Assembly (NCBI RefSeq): GCF_019320115.1
Contig: NC_089593.1
Coordinates: 34,889,977-34,953,976 of the forward strand
From: Miscanthus floridulus
Taxonomy: Eukaryota; Streptophyta; Magnoliopsida; Poales; Poaceae
Length of the DNA: 64,000 nucleotides
Reading direction: 5' to 3'
Shown here: positions 12,701 to 22,161 of the stretch, piece by piece
Position numbering within the stretch: position 1 is the stretch's first letter
Layout: the number at the start of each line of letters is the position of its first letter
Notes under the pieces: model-generated
Seen by the model: the letters and a program-made list of their open reading frames with translations, nothing else
What the model was told of the DNA's origin: nothing
Databases searched by the model: none
Position numbers and translations under genes: made by a program

Positions 12701-13420
12701 CTTGATTTTTCCTTTCCCATGCTTCTGAACTTGTTGTCTTCTTCTAGAACTAGGTGGAAAATTTGGCTCTCTGGAGCAAGAACTGGAGGTGCTAGCCAAG
12801 CCCCTTGAGGAGAGGCATGCTCTCGAGGGAGAGCTTGACCAGATTCGCAACGTCACTTAGGTGGTTGTCTCTGAGGTGTTTGGGCTAGGACTGAGCACCA
12901 ATACGCACGTCGTCTAGCTGGCGAAGGTCCTAAATGAAGTTCTAGTGCTCATCTCCGATGGCATGTTCTATGGGATGTCAGGGGGTGTTGACCTCGGTGG
13001 CAACCCATCACCCCAATCTAGACTTCGCGGCCATCTATAGAGGATACACCGATAGGTGGAGCGTAGATGAAATCCATGCGCTGGGGGAGAGCTTGGTGCC
13101 ATATGCACAGATGGTCACCGAGCAGGTCAGCGCACAGTGGGTGATGGAGACTCGTCGTTCAAGCGTGGCTAAAGACCCGCGCTGGGAAGATGTCATCCTA
13201 CCCATGGAAACATGTCGATCTTTGAAGCCAAAGGGTGTGCACACCCAAAACACAACCTGTTACCTTGGTCATTGTCTTGTTGGCACTGTTAGGATGGAGA
13301 CCAGGTTAGAGACGAGCGTTGTCCCACCCCCAACAGAGCCAAATGTCGTCCCGACTAGGGGCGAGCTGCCTTCGTCCTCGTCGACCGTGCCGTCAGCCGA
13401 TGCCGCTGGGCGACCATAAT
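9701..13420 (+). pseudogene. Antisense ORF unit of Tat-type element A ('gypsy-type transposon' domain plus coiled coil)
   Basis: A decayed, originally spliced gene carried by a gypsy element, opposite to and tail-to-tail with its pol. It starts at the double ATG 9,701/9,704. Residues about 1-110 resemble the plant 'putative gypsy type transposon' domain (Pfam PF04195 by recognition): FHECGLGYPAHWFLRGLLNE, then LQHLNPTRVLHIAGFV. A basic Lys/Arg stretch follows at 10,680-10,760 and an Ala/Glu-rich coiled coil at 12,300-12,860. Canonical splice pairs are visible: GTAAGC at 11,349 with an AG near 11,420-11,424; GAG|GTAAGT at 12,171 with CTTTAG ending 12,296; GTATGT at 12,671 with CTTCTAG ending 12,747. 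Stops in exons (for example after VIL near 9,827) show it is not intact. A role is unknown; such antisense ORFs are described in Tat-lineage elements such as Grande. Confidence 0.7.
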
Positions 13421-13452
13421 ATAGTTTAGAGTAGAAATAGTTAGTAGATATA

Positions 13453-13458
13453 AATAAA
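13453..13458 (+). terminator. Poly(A) signal of the antisense unit in element A
   Basis: AATAAA lies on the + strand about 35 bp past the end of the antisense ORF. It gives that unit a plausible 3' end between it and the convergent pol gene. Confidence 0.5.
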
Positions 13459-13932
13459 TGAGTTCATGGGGAAGCCCCCATGTGAACAGTTTTACACTTG
13501 TGACTATTTTGAGTTCATTTTTTATGAAATCACTCGTGAGGGGAAGCTTGTCCCATCCGCCCTTGTTTTTACCCTAGCGTAGCTTTGTTTCTTGTCCTTT
13601 CTTTTTTGCACCTGCCCGTTGACCCATAAGCTGCAACCTTAAGAACCCGGGCATGGCCCATGAGGCTCAGCTACTCATAACTATAGGTTGTGGCGAGGTG
13701 TGATTGGTCAGGAGGTTAAAACATAGGCTACATAGGGTAATCAAAGGAATGGAATGCCCTTTTGTTTGGGCGACGCCCTTTTGTTTGGGCGAAAAGTATT
13801 ACTATATGATAGTAAAAAAGGAGGGTGGCATCACACCCCAGTGGAGCCCCCAAGCGACATAGGCTGAGAGTGCTCGAGCTGGGGTGCTATAGGAGCAAAC
13901 GTTGAATGGAAAGAAAATGGTAAGACCAAGCT
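13459..13932. other. Spacer between convergent antisense ORF and pol of element A
   Basis: Non-coding. It contains a 15-bp tandem repeat with the word CCCTTTTGTTTGGGCGA near 13,757-13,792. No other feature seen. Confidence 0.5.
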
Positions 13933-15648
13933 TTAGGGGAAGAAACGACGTAACTGTTCGATGTTCCATGTGTTGGTGAGAACATTGCCATTGTCGTACT
14001 TCAGTCGGTAGGCACCCGATCGAATCACCTTGGTCACCATGTAGGGTCCTTCCCATGGTGGAGAGAGTTTATGTTTCTCCTTGGTCGGTTGGGTTCTCCG
14101 AAGCATGAGATCACCGACCTCGAGGATCCTCCCCCTGATCTTTCTTTCATGGTACCTACGACGAGTTTGCTGGTAGCTAGTGGAGTAGATGATGGTCATC
14201 TCACGAGCCTCCCCGAGTAGGTCAACCACATCCTACTGAGCCTCTGTGGCTCGGTCTTGGTCGAAGGCCTTTACTCTTGGGGCTCCGTGGTTGAGGTCAG
14301 AGGCTAGGAAGAAAGGTGTGAACCCCGTGGATCGGTTCGGGGTTGTTCCTAGGTTCCAGAGGATCACAGGGACCTCTGCAACCCATCACCCAACATACAT
14401 ATTGAGTCGGTCAAAGATGCAGGGCTTGAGTCCTTAGAGGACCATGCCATTAGCCTGCTCAACCTGACTGTTAGTATGCAGATGTCTGACTGAGGCCCAG
14501 TCGATCCTGATGCCATATCCATCATAGTAGTCTAGGAACTTTTCTCAGTGAAGTTTGTTCTGTGGTCGGTGATGATGCAGTTAGGAACACCAAACTGATA
14601 GATGATGTTGAGGAAGAACTTGACTGCCTCCTCTGAGTGGATGTTGGTGATGGGCTTCACCTCTATCCACTTGGTGAATTTTGTCCGCTGCTATGAGTAG
14701 GTGAGTGAAGCCGCCCGGTGCATTTTGAGGGGTCCAACCATGTTGAGGCCCCATATCATGAATGGATAGGTGATGGGGATGGTTTGAAGATCCTGTGCTG
14801 GCAAATGAGTTTGCCAAGCATAGAACTAGCATCCCTCACACCTGCGGACGACCTCCTCTGCATCTCACAGCGCAGTGGGCTAGTAAAAACCTTGGCAAAA
14901 GGCTTTTCCAACCAGTGACCTTGGGGCCACATGATGTTTGTAGATTCTGGCATTGACCTCGAGGAGGAGTTGTTTCCCTTGGTCGGTCAGGATGCACTTC
15001 ATGAGCACTCCCAATGGACTCCGTTTGTAGAGTTTGTCACTGATGGCGACGAACGTCTTGGTGCGGCAAGCGATTCATCATGCTTTAGTCCTTTTTGGTG
15101 GGAGAACCTCCTCGAGGAGGTAGGCGAGTAGTGGTGCTCTCTAGTCAGCCAGATTGAGTGCCACCATGGTGACGTCGGTGGGTGATGTCATTATGGAGGC
15201 ACCAAGATCAGAGCCCCCAAGCACTTGGTTAGGGTCGGGACACGTCGGGAGGTTAGAGCCCCCACATGCTAGATTAGTGTTGGAGTGTGTCTAGATCGGG
15301 TCCTCCAGGACCTGAGCAGATGGCTCATGGAGATCATTGATGAAGACCCCATCTGGAGATGGCACCCGCCTTATAAATTCTATGAGGAAATCGGTGACAT
15401 TGTTTTCCTTTCGGGGGACATAATGCAGTTCGATCCCTCAAAATTTGTCCTCAACCTTGCACATCTCTTGGCAATATGCTGCCATGAGAGGGCTTTTGTA
15501 GGACTCCTTCATGACTTGGTCGATGACCAACTCTGAGTCACCACGGACATACAGCTACGTGGCACCGAGCTCGATGGTGATGCGCAGTCCGTTGATGAGG
15601 GCCTTATATTCCGTGGCGTTGTTTGAGGCATCTTTGTCGATAGAATAT
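13933..15648 (-). pseudogene. Ty3/gypsy (Tat-type) pol fragment: RNase H to integrase
   Basis: C-terminal half of a gypsy polyprotein on the - strand, truncated at its 5' end. In order on the - strand: an RNase H segment (about 15,640-15,300) with DSELVIDQVMKESYKSP and ELHYVPRKENNVTDFL; an integrase core (about 14,840-14,400) with WGLNMVGPL-, KPITNIHSEEA- and NCIITDH-like stretches; and the integrase C-terminal region (14,229-13,933) ending LSPPWEGPYMVTKV, NTWNIEQLRRFFP. The RNase H has the sequence type of the second, aRNH-like domain of Tat elements. Several in-frame stops break it. Protease, RT and gag are missing because another element (C) is joined at 15,649. Confidence 0.85.
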
Positions 15649-16104
15649 TGTTGGCAATCCTCCGAGGGGTATCCCACAAAGGTAGATTGATTGGTAGAGA
15701 AGCCTTTGATCAAGAACAAGAAGGCAACAGAGACACACGAGATAGATAGGTTTAGGCCATCAGTATGACGTAATACCCTACTCCTGTGGTCTGTTGGTTT
15801 GTATTAGCTATCGTATGATATTACGTGTTTGGAGGGGGGTCCCTACCCTCCTTATATAGTCCAAGGGGCAGGGTTACAAGTTGGTTAGATCTGAGAGATA
15901 ATCGGAAAGTAATAACATATTATAGGAATCATGGGATCATACGTATCCTAATAGATCTCATAGTTTCTTTAGGATATCTTCCTGGTGTCTTGCAGGAGGC
16001 GCCGAGCAGAGTCGTGCCCCATAAGGCTTTGTCCTGTGGGCTAGGCCGCCCTTGGGGGCATAGCCCATGTGGTCTGCCATGGGTATCCGGGGTCATACCC
16101 CCCA
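15649..16104 (-). mobile_element. 3' LTR of - strand Tat-type element C
   Basis: On the - strand the LTR starts TGGGGGGTATGACCCC (plus-strand end 16,104) and finishes GGATTGCCAACA (15,649), about 456 bp. A TATATAAG box on the - strand (plus 15,851-15,858) supports leftward orientation. The outer end abuts RNase H coding sequence of element A, with AATAT as the adjoining 5 bases, so C inserted into A. The inner boundary is inferred from the LTR wording and is less certain than the outer one. Confidence 0.6.
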
Positions 16105-16961
16105 CTACTAGTCCCCAAGCGCCTTGTACCCATTGTGCAATGCTGTCTTGAGCTTGTCCGAGCAGGTGTGAACAAAGCCGAGTAGTCAAACTCATGGTCC
16201 GACCACCATGATGAGTTGCCGAGCAGTTGTGAGCAGTTGCCGAGCAGCGTGAACCTGTAGCTGAGCAGCGTGAACCGTAGCTGAGCAGTATAACCCAAGT
16301 ATGGCTTGCCATAAGGGTGTAAGGAGCACAAGTTCAGAATTGAAAATTTCTTCATAGTGGACCAAGTGTGCCCACTTGGAGTCTGACCACGAGAAAAGGA
16401 GATAATCTTCTTTAGCTTTAAGAGGCGCGGAGTCTTCTAGAATAAAGCAAACACATTCATCATGAGGTGAAGTGTGCCCACTTAGTCCCCAAGCCTAACG
16501 GTAGATGACGTAGTCATGTGGTGCCAGGGTCCAAAGTAGAAGAAAAATAGAAGACCAGCCGAGCAGGCAGCCAGTCCCCGGACGTAACCCCGAAATGAGA
16601 AAATGCACATTCACCATGAGGTGAAGTGTGCCCACTTAGTCCTCGAGCCTGATAGTAGGTGACATAGTCATGTGGTGCCAGGGTCAGAAACATCAGTCAA
16701 CTTGGAGAAAAACAGAATCATAGAGAAAACACAGGTGCAATGGCTGTACAATAGTGATTACTAAGCCATAACGGTTGTCGGAGATGTCAGCGAAATATTT
16801 GGTGAGCCATAACAAATTGCGGAGATAAATCAGTGATACGGGCCAGGGCTATATGAAGGCCTAGGTAACGACCTGCCTTTAGTTGCGAGGAATTCAGAGA
16901 AACACAAATCGCGGGAACGGTTTCTCAAAAACCCTCGAATGTGAAGAGGTGGGGGAAGTGC
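16105..16961. repeat. Non-coding 3' region of element C with short direct repeats
   Basis: Holds a run of GAGCAG/CCGAGCAG words (16,150-16,290) and a direct repeat of about 80 bp containing CATGAGGTGAAGTGTGCCCA at 16,461 and 16,615 (offset 154 bp). No gene seen. Confidence 0.6.
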
Positions 16962-16969
16962 TTTATAAC
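16962..16969 (+). promoter_or_regulatory. TATA-like box of the antisense ORF in element C
   Basis: TTTATAAC on + lies about 130 bp upstream of the ATG at 17,095 and is followed by a C-rich leader (CCGCCGCACCCCGCG). It is antisense to the element, matching the arrangement in elements A and B. Confidence 0.5.
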
Positions 16970-17094
16970 TACGCCGCCGCACCCCGCGCTCATACCTTTG
17001 CCCCTTTTCCATTTCATCTTCCTCCTCCATCGTCCCATTTCCAAATTCACATCCACACGCGCATCCGCCACCAATCTTGAACCAGACCTGAGAA

Positions 17095-18262
17095 ATGGCA
17101 CCGAAGAAGGGAGCTATGAAGCCAAAGAAGGCGGGCATCGAAGCCAGCCGCGATGAGGAATGGGTGCCATCAAAGATGGGGTGGGCATTCTTCCAGACCA
17201 CGTCACCGCCGGATGGTGGCTAGCCAGTAGTGAGCCCTTCCCGATGCCTAACACTGATGAAGTTGTAGTGTTTGAGGATTATTTCTGGCGTGGGTTGGGG
17301 TTCCCTGTTCATCCTTTCCTGCAGGATCTGCTGGAGTTCTGGACGATTAGTTTGTGCAATCTCCACCCAAACACCATATTGCACATCTCGGTCTTTATCC
17401 ATTTCTATGAGATGTATCTGGGGGTTCTGCTGCACTTCAACCTCTTTAGACACCTGTTCTGGTTGAAGAAGAAGGGTGGTGGTGGTTCCAAGGTGGTCGA
17501 CGGTGTATATTTGCAGCTCTAGGATGGGATGGCCAGCGAGTAACTTAATGTACCGCTAAACACTTCTCTGAAAGGGTGTAACTCTAGGTGGTTCTACATG
17601 AAGCAGAGCCACCCTCCAATCCACTGTGATGTCCACCACATCTCATATAGCCAGAAGAGCTGGTTGGAGAAACTGAACAGTGCTGACATGGAGCAGGTGA
17701 GGGAGCTCCTCGACTTGATTAAAGGCGTGGAGATTAATAGTAAACTGGTGGTGGCAAGCTTCATGGTGCGCCCCATCTAGTCCTTCAAGGAGAGGGCCCA
17801 CCCAGGCTTTGACTTCAAGGGTGATGACGATGGGACCCGGGAGAGGATGGAGCGACTGACAAGGAAAGATGTGCTACAGCGGGCCATAGAGCTATTCGCT
17901 CCCAATGCCTCATTCAGCATGTCAAGGCAAACGAGGGCCTTCAACTGTATAAATCCACCTCCTCTGGTAACCATCTCGATTGTTTTGCCCATGTTGCTTT
18001 GTATCCATGATTGTTGCCGAGCAGTGAACTGATTCACTTATGCAAAGATCCATTCACAGGAAAGAGCGGTGTACTTCTCGGGTGTCCTAAGGAGTGATTG
18101 GCCGAAGGGAGTAGATTCCTGGCCACCACCACAGCCTAAGGAGGAAACCATCAGTGTCTTGTCAAAGAGTCCATCCCCAATGTTAGAGAAAATCTAGGGG
18201 AAAAGGGCAGCGACAGATGAGCCGGCCTAGAAGAAGAGGAAGACGGTGGCCACCGCTCCCCT
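17095..18262 (+). pseudogene. Antisense ORF of Tat-type element C, truncated
   Basis: Starts at ATG 17,095 in the context GAGAAATGG. The N-terminus is short and basic (MAPKKGAMKPKKAG). The 'gypsy-type transposon' domain follows in a shifted frame: VVVFEDYFWRGLGFPVHPFL, LHPNTILHISVFIHFYE, FWLKKKGG. After a stop near 17,521 the frame continues with SRWFYMKQSHPPIHCDVHHI and a helical segment, and ends with a nuclear-signal-like KKRK stretch at about 18,225-18,245. The sequence then changes abruptly, near 18,262-18,275, into an unrelated - strand ORF, so the C-terminal coiled-coil part seen in A and B is lost. It sits between its own 3' LTR and the missing pol, as in A and B. No function is established. 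Confidence 0.7.
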
Positions 18263-18269
18263 CAAATGG

Positions 18270-20700
18270 GCAGCATCTCTCATCATCTAATCCTAAGCTC
18301 TGAGTAGTCTGACCCTCTATAGCTAGAAGTGATGCTAAAGCGGTCTGGGTCAGATCTAGAACTAGCGCTGCCTGCTCTGATGATGCAACTGAAGAAGAGA
18401 GCGTCTCTGTAGCCTCGGTAATAGGTGCAACTATGGAAGGACCTAGGACATGTAGCTCTAGCGGTGTAGGCTTACCTGTCAACTCACTAAATGAAGCACA
18501 AAGGCTCCTAGAAACTGGGGTGAGCATTGATGACCTCTGAGACAGAGTAAAGCCCATATGAAGAGGTGTGAACTATAGGGCTAGCACTGGCAAAGCAAAC
18601 CACTGGGACACCTACTCTGTAGGTGAAGGAAACTATGGCGCTGGCAGTCCCTGACTCTAAAGCCCACTGGGCTAGAAAGCTGGAGTCATAGAAGTGGTGG
18701 CAGGCTGACCAAGCTGGGTGAAGGCTGTGGCGGTGGAGCCGCAATAGCTATCACAACATGCTGCATAAACCCAAGTAGCTGCTGTTGATGCATGGCCTGC
18801 TGCTGCTGTATAGCCTGATGCTACTAGATCGCCTGCTGCTATCACTAGAACTCATCCTGCCTGGTCTAAAACTAAGCAAATGTAGCAGTGGTCTCCTGAG
18901 CCTGGCGAGCCTGATCCTGCCTCATCTGCTCAAGTATAGCAAGTAGAGTGGGGTCTATCTGCGGTGTAGGTGGAGCTAAACTGGAGCTACTAGCCTCATG
19001 GTCATGTCGTCGAGGAGGCATCTGAGGGATATCCCGATAGTCATCATCTGAGCTATCACTAGGGTTGCTCTCGACCATCCCCTCCTACTGAGCATCTAAC
19101 TGCTCCTCCTTAGTAGCTGCTATGCCCCTGATGGTCTCATTCTGCTGGGCTATAGTCTCTGGCACCTCTAGACGACGGCGCGGCTAGCTGGGTGTCCTCA
19201 CTGCACTATGGCGGATCATCCAAGTCATGTTGTATGTAGGGAACTCTGTAGTAGCACCACTATACTCTACTAGCATCTCAGGTGGCCTCACAGTAACTAC
19301 TCTGTGGATCAAGAATGTAATCCAGTGAGCATATGGCAGCAGCCTATGACCCCTGAACCCCTCTGCAATAGTATCCTCCATCTCTGATAGAAGGAGATCC
19401 CAAATGTTAAACACAGTCTGCTACATCAGAGAGTTTAGTAGCCATAGCTGTATGCGAGTCAAGCCCTTGCAATACCCCATCCTCAGAAGTAGTGTCCTCG
19501 TCATAATAGCATCAAGCACTCTAGCAGTAGGAGTGAGATCACTGGGTGCCCTGCTTGACCCCTCGCCGAAAGGCTCTATGAAGCAATGGCGGACTAGATC
19601 TGTAGGGGGCACAAGACTATCGTGAGGGCATCTAGGAGGCGCTGTCTATCCATAGCAAACCTCATGTAACCAGATGGGCTGCTCCTAAAGCCTAAGTATC
19701 TCTCTGACCCTAAAGCTCATCAGCCTGTAATCTCTACCTCTGAATGCAAAGTGTATAAATCTGTGTTGTGGGTCAATCCAAAGTGTAGCATAGAACTCAT
19801 GGACCCAAGATGGAACATATAAGCCTGTTCATCAAGTAAGTCTATCAGCCCTAGCAAGTAGGATAGGTAAGGGCAAATATGCTCTCTAGCTGCTGCTACA
19901 ATGGACTTAATGTTGCACATCCTCTGAGATCTGAATACAGCCCCACTGTTAAGATATGCATTATAAAAATCTTCCTACAGTGGTGTGTAGAAGCCCTCAG
20001 AAGCACAGTCATCCCTCCTCGGCGGGAACCACTGATCAAAGTCCACAAATCTGAGTTGCTGAACCTACTTGGTCGTGGCGGCCCTCAAATCCAAGTGAGT
20101 CACTAGAGGCAGACCCTATGGTCTAGGTGGCGGACGAGAACCCCTCTACTGTGTCTCTGCCCTTGGTGTCACCTAGGTATGGGTACGACTAGAGCGGTGA
20201 AGCTATGGTGCTGGCTCTATCTCCTCTACATGCTCTCCCTCCTGAGGCTGTTCTGTTGGCTGTGGCTGCTGCTATGACTCCCCCCTGAGATTGACTCTCA
20301 TCAATAGCGACACACCATCCTCCAACCATGGCTGTCCCAGCTAGACCACCATGATGGCACTCAACCTGCTCAAGTGTAGCCCTCTGTGTTGGTGAAAGCT
20401 GATCTGTAATAACAACACCACTCCTAGCACCTCCTCTCTCTACACGCTCTGTGGCCTCTGCAACTACGGCTACTCTCGCTATATCTGCATTAGGGTACTT
20501 GTGCTTCTTTGTCGCTAGCTTCTTCGTCACCTTGCCTTTTGCATCTATAGGCTGGCGAGGTGGGGGGCCTCGGATCCTCATCATTAGGACCTCCTCCGAC
20601 ATTCTTGACACAAGCCATCTGATGGATCTGAAAAGAACAACTGCTACTGCCAAAGATCAACTGCCAACTATCACTTCTGAGGCTTGGCCTTGATCCATAC
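18270..20700 (-). pseudogene. Gln-rich retroelement ORF, possibly the env-like ORF of the Sirevirus-type element
   Basis: A decayed - strand ORF read in several frames. From N- to C-terminus: a basic alanine-rich start (20,653-20,450, with KKLATKKHKYPNADIARV); a helical region around FDQWFPPRRDD, CPYLSYLLGLIDLLDEQAY (about 20,040-19,740); a region with LLRMGYCKGLTRIQLWLLNS and RGHRLLPYAHWITFLIHRVV (19,520-19,290); an Asp/Ser patch with MPPRRHDHEASSSS (about 19,020); and a Gln/Met-rich tail (18,900-18,750). It lies downstream of the - strand copia pol, the place where Sireviruses carry an env-like ORF, and its layout fits that idea. No transmembrane segment is clearly visible. It could instead be a gag-like ORF of another element. 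Multiple stops; not functional. Confidence 0.4.
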
Positions 20701-22161
20701 TCATGAGCTTGGCCTCGAGTTAACTGTCAACTACCAATGAGACTTTAGAAGCACCGACTCGCCGCACGTTAGAATAGATCAGATATATGAATAATTATAA
20801 TATATCTAGATATACGAAACCCTAAGAAAGCAAGCAATAGATACGAAATTGGAATCGAGGACTTGCTACCTGATGAACCGGCGATCCAAAAAGTAGAGGA
20901 ACGACATGCGGGGAACCACCAGGAATCCTAGGGTTAGGGTTGCGCTGGTCGGCATGAATCAGCGGTAGGGAAGATGCAATGTGGGCACTGGAGGCTCTAG
21001 TGAAGATAGCAGGAACTCTAGCGAGGATCAGTTGATGGTGCTAGGGCACTGGCACGGCGGCGGCACTGGAGCACGGCTCAGGCGAGCTATGGCGCGAACA
21101 TGGGCGATGCGGGCATGGCGATGCTGGCGCAGGGCGAAGCTATGGCGTGTGGTGGTGCAGCACGGTGGCACGTAGGCGGCGCTGGCGCAGACAGTCGCGG
21201 TGAGGGGCGGCGCGTGGTGCTGCTGTGCGGAGATGGCATGGGCACGGTGCATGTAGGGTGCGATTGCATGACTGTAGACAGGTGGCACAGAGCAGGTGGC
21301 GTGGGTAGGAGTGGCGCTGGTGGATTTAGCGGCTAGGGCACAGCGCAATGGCTCAGGACGGCGAAGTCGGTGTGGGTACCGGCGGATTAGGTCACGGCAT
21401 GGCTTAATCTAAATTATATGGTGGCCCCCATGACGTAAGAGAAAAGGAAATAGGAAAGAGATTGGAATCTGCATGTTTTCAACTGACCGGATGCTCTGGT
21501 GGCAACAATCGGACGCTGCCACCCAGAGTCCGGTCGATTCTAGATAGGTCCAAAACCCCTGGAATCGCGACCGGACACGTCCGGTGAACCCCGACCGGAC
21601 GCAGCCAGAGTTCGGTCCACACTGCCTTGATCGCCTTCGCTTGATCGGATGCTGAACCACCATCTAATCGGACTCTGAACAACAGAGTCCGGTCACTCCA
21701 TCGTAGTAGGTTCACGTCCTGTGAACTGACCGGACGCTGGACAACAGAGTCCGATGCATTATCTGGTCACTCTTTTTCTAGCAAATCTTCAAAGTCCTTC
21801 GTGCTGCCTGTTCCCAATCAAGTCCTAACTTCAATAAGATCCAAATAAACACCAATTGGGACTGATGTGAGTGACCTCTCTCAAACCCTCAAATTTTTAA
21901 AAATATTTTGCCTTAGACTATAATTCTTTTTAAGAAAATAGACAATAAGAGGGCAATTGAAGATAAATGACAAAGCAACATTCATGCATATGCAATGCAA
22001 TACTTGAAAGTAAATCTAGTTGCTTGTCAAATTTGATCCAAGGTTAAGCTTCTTCACATGCTTTATGGCGGTTATCTTAACCATGTTAGACAAGCCCTGA
22101 GTGCATTACCATAAAGTAAGCATGTTGTATATTACAATGCAATGCAAGGGACAACACAAGC
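20701..22161. other. Non-coding region between copia pol and the downstream ORF, with CCGGTC/GACCGG clusters
   Basis: 20,980-21,340 is GC-rich, and apparent long frames there exist on both strands without family signatures. 21,480-21,770 contains at least eight words of the GACCGGACGC / AGTCCGGTC type in inverted pairs. 21,780-22,160 is AT-rich with no gene. Confidence 0.5.

Noticed and set aside
20981..21348. Several overlapping ORFs on both strands in GC-rich DNA
   Set aside because: Low-complexity Gly/Ala/Arg or His/Pro translations with no homologous motif; likely stop-poor GC-rich non-coding sequence.
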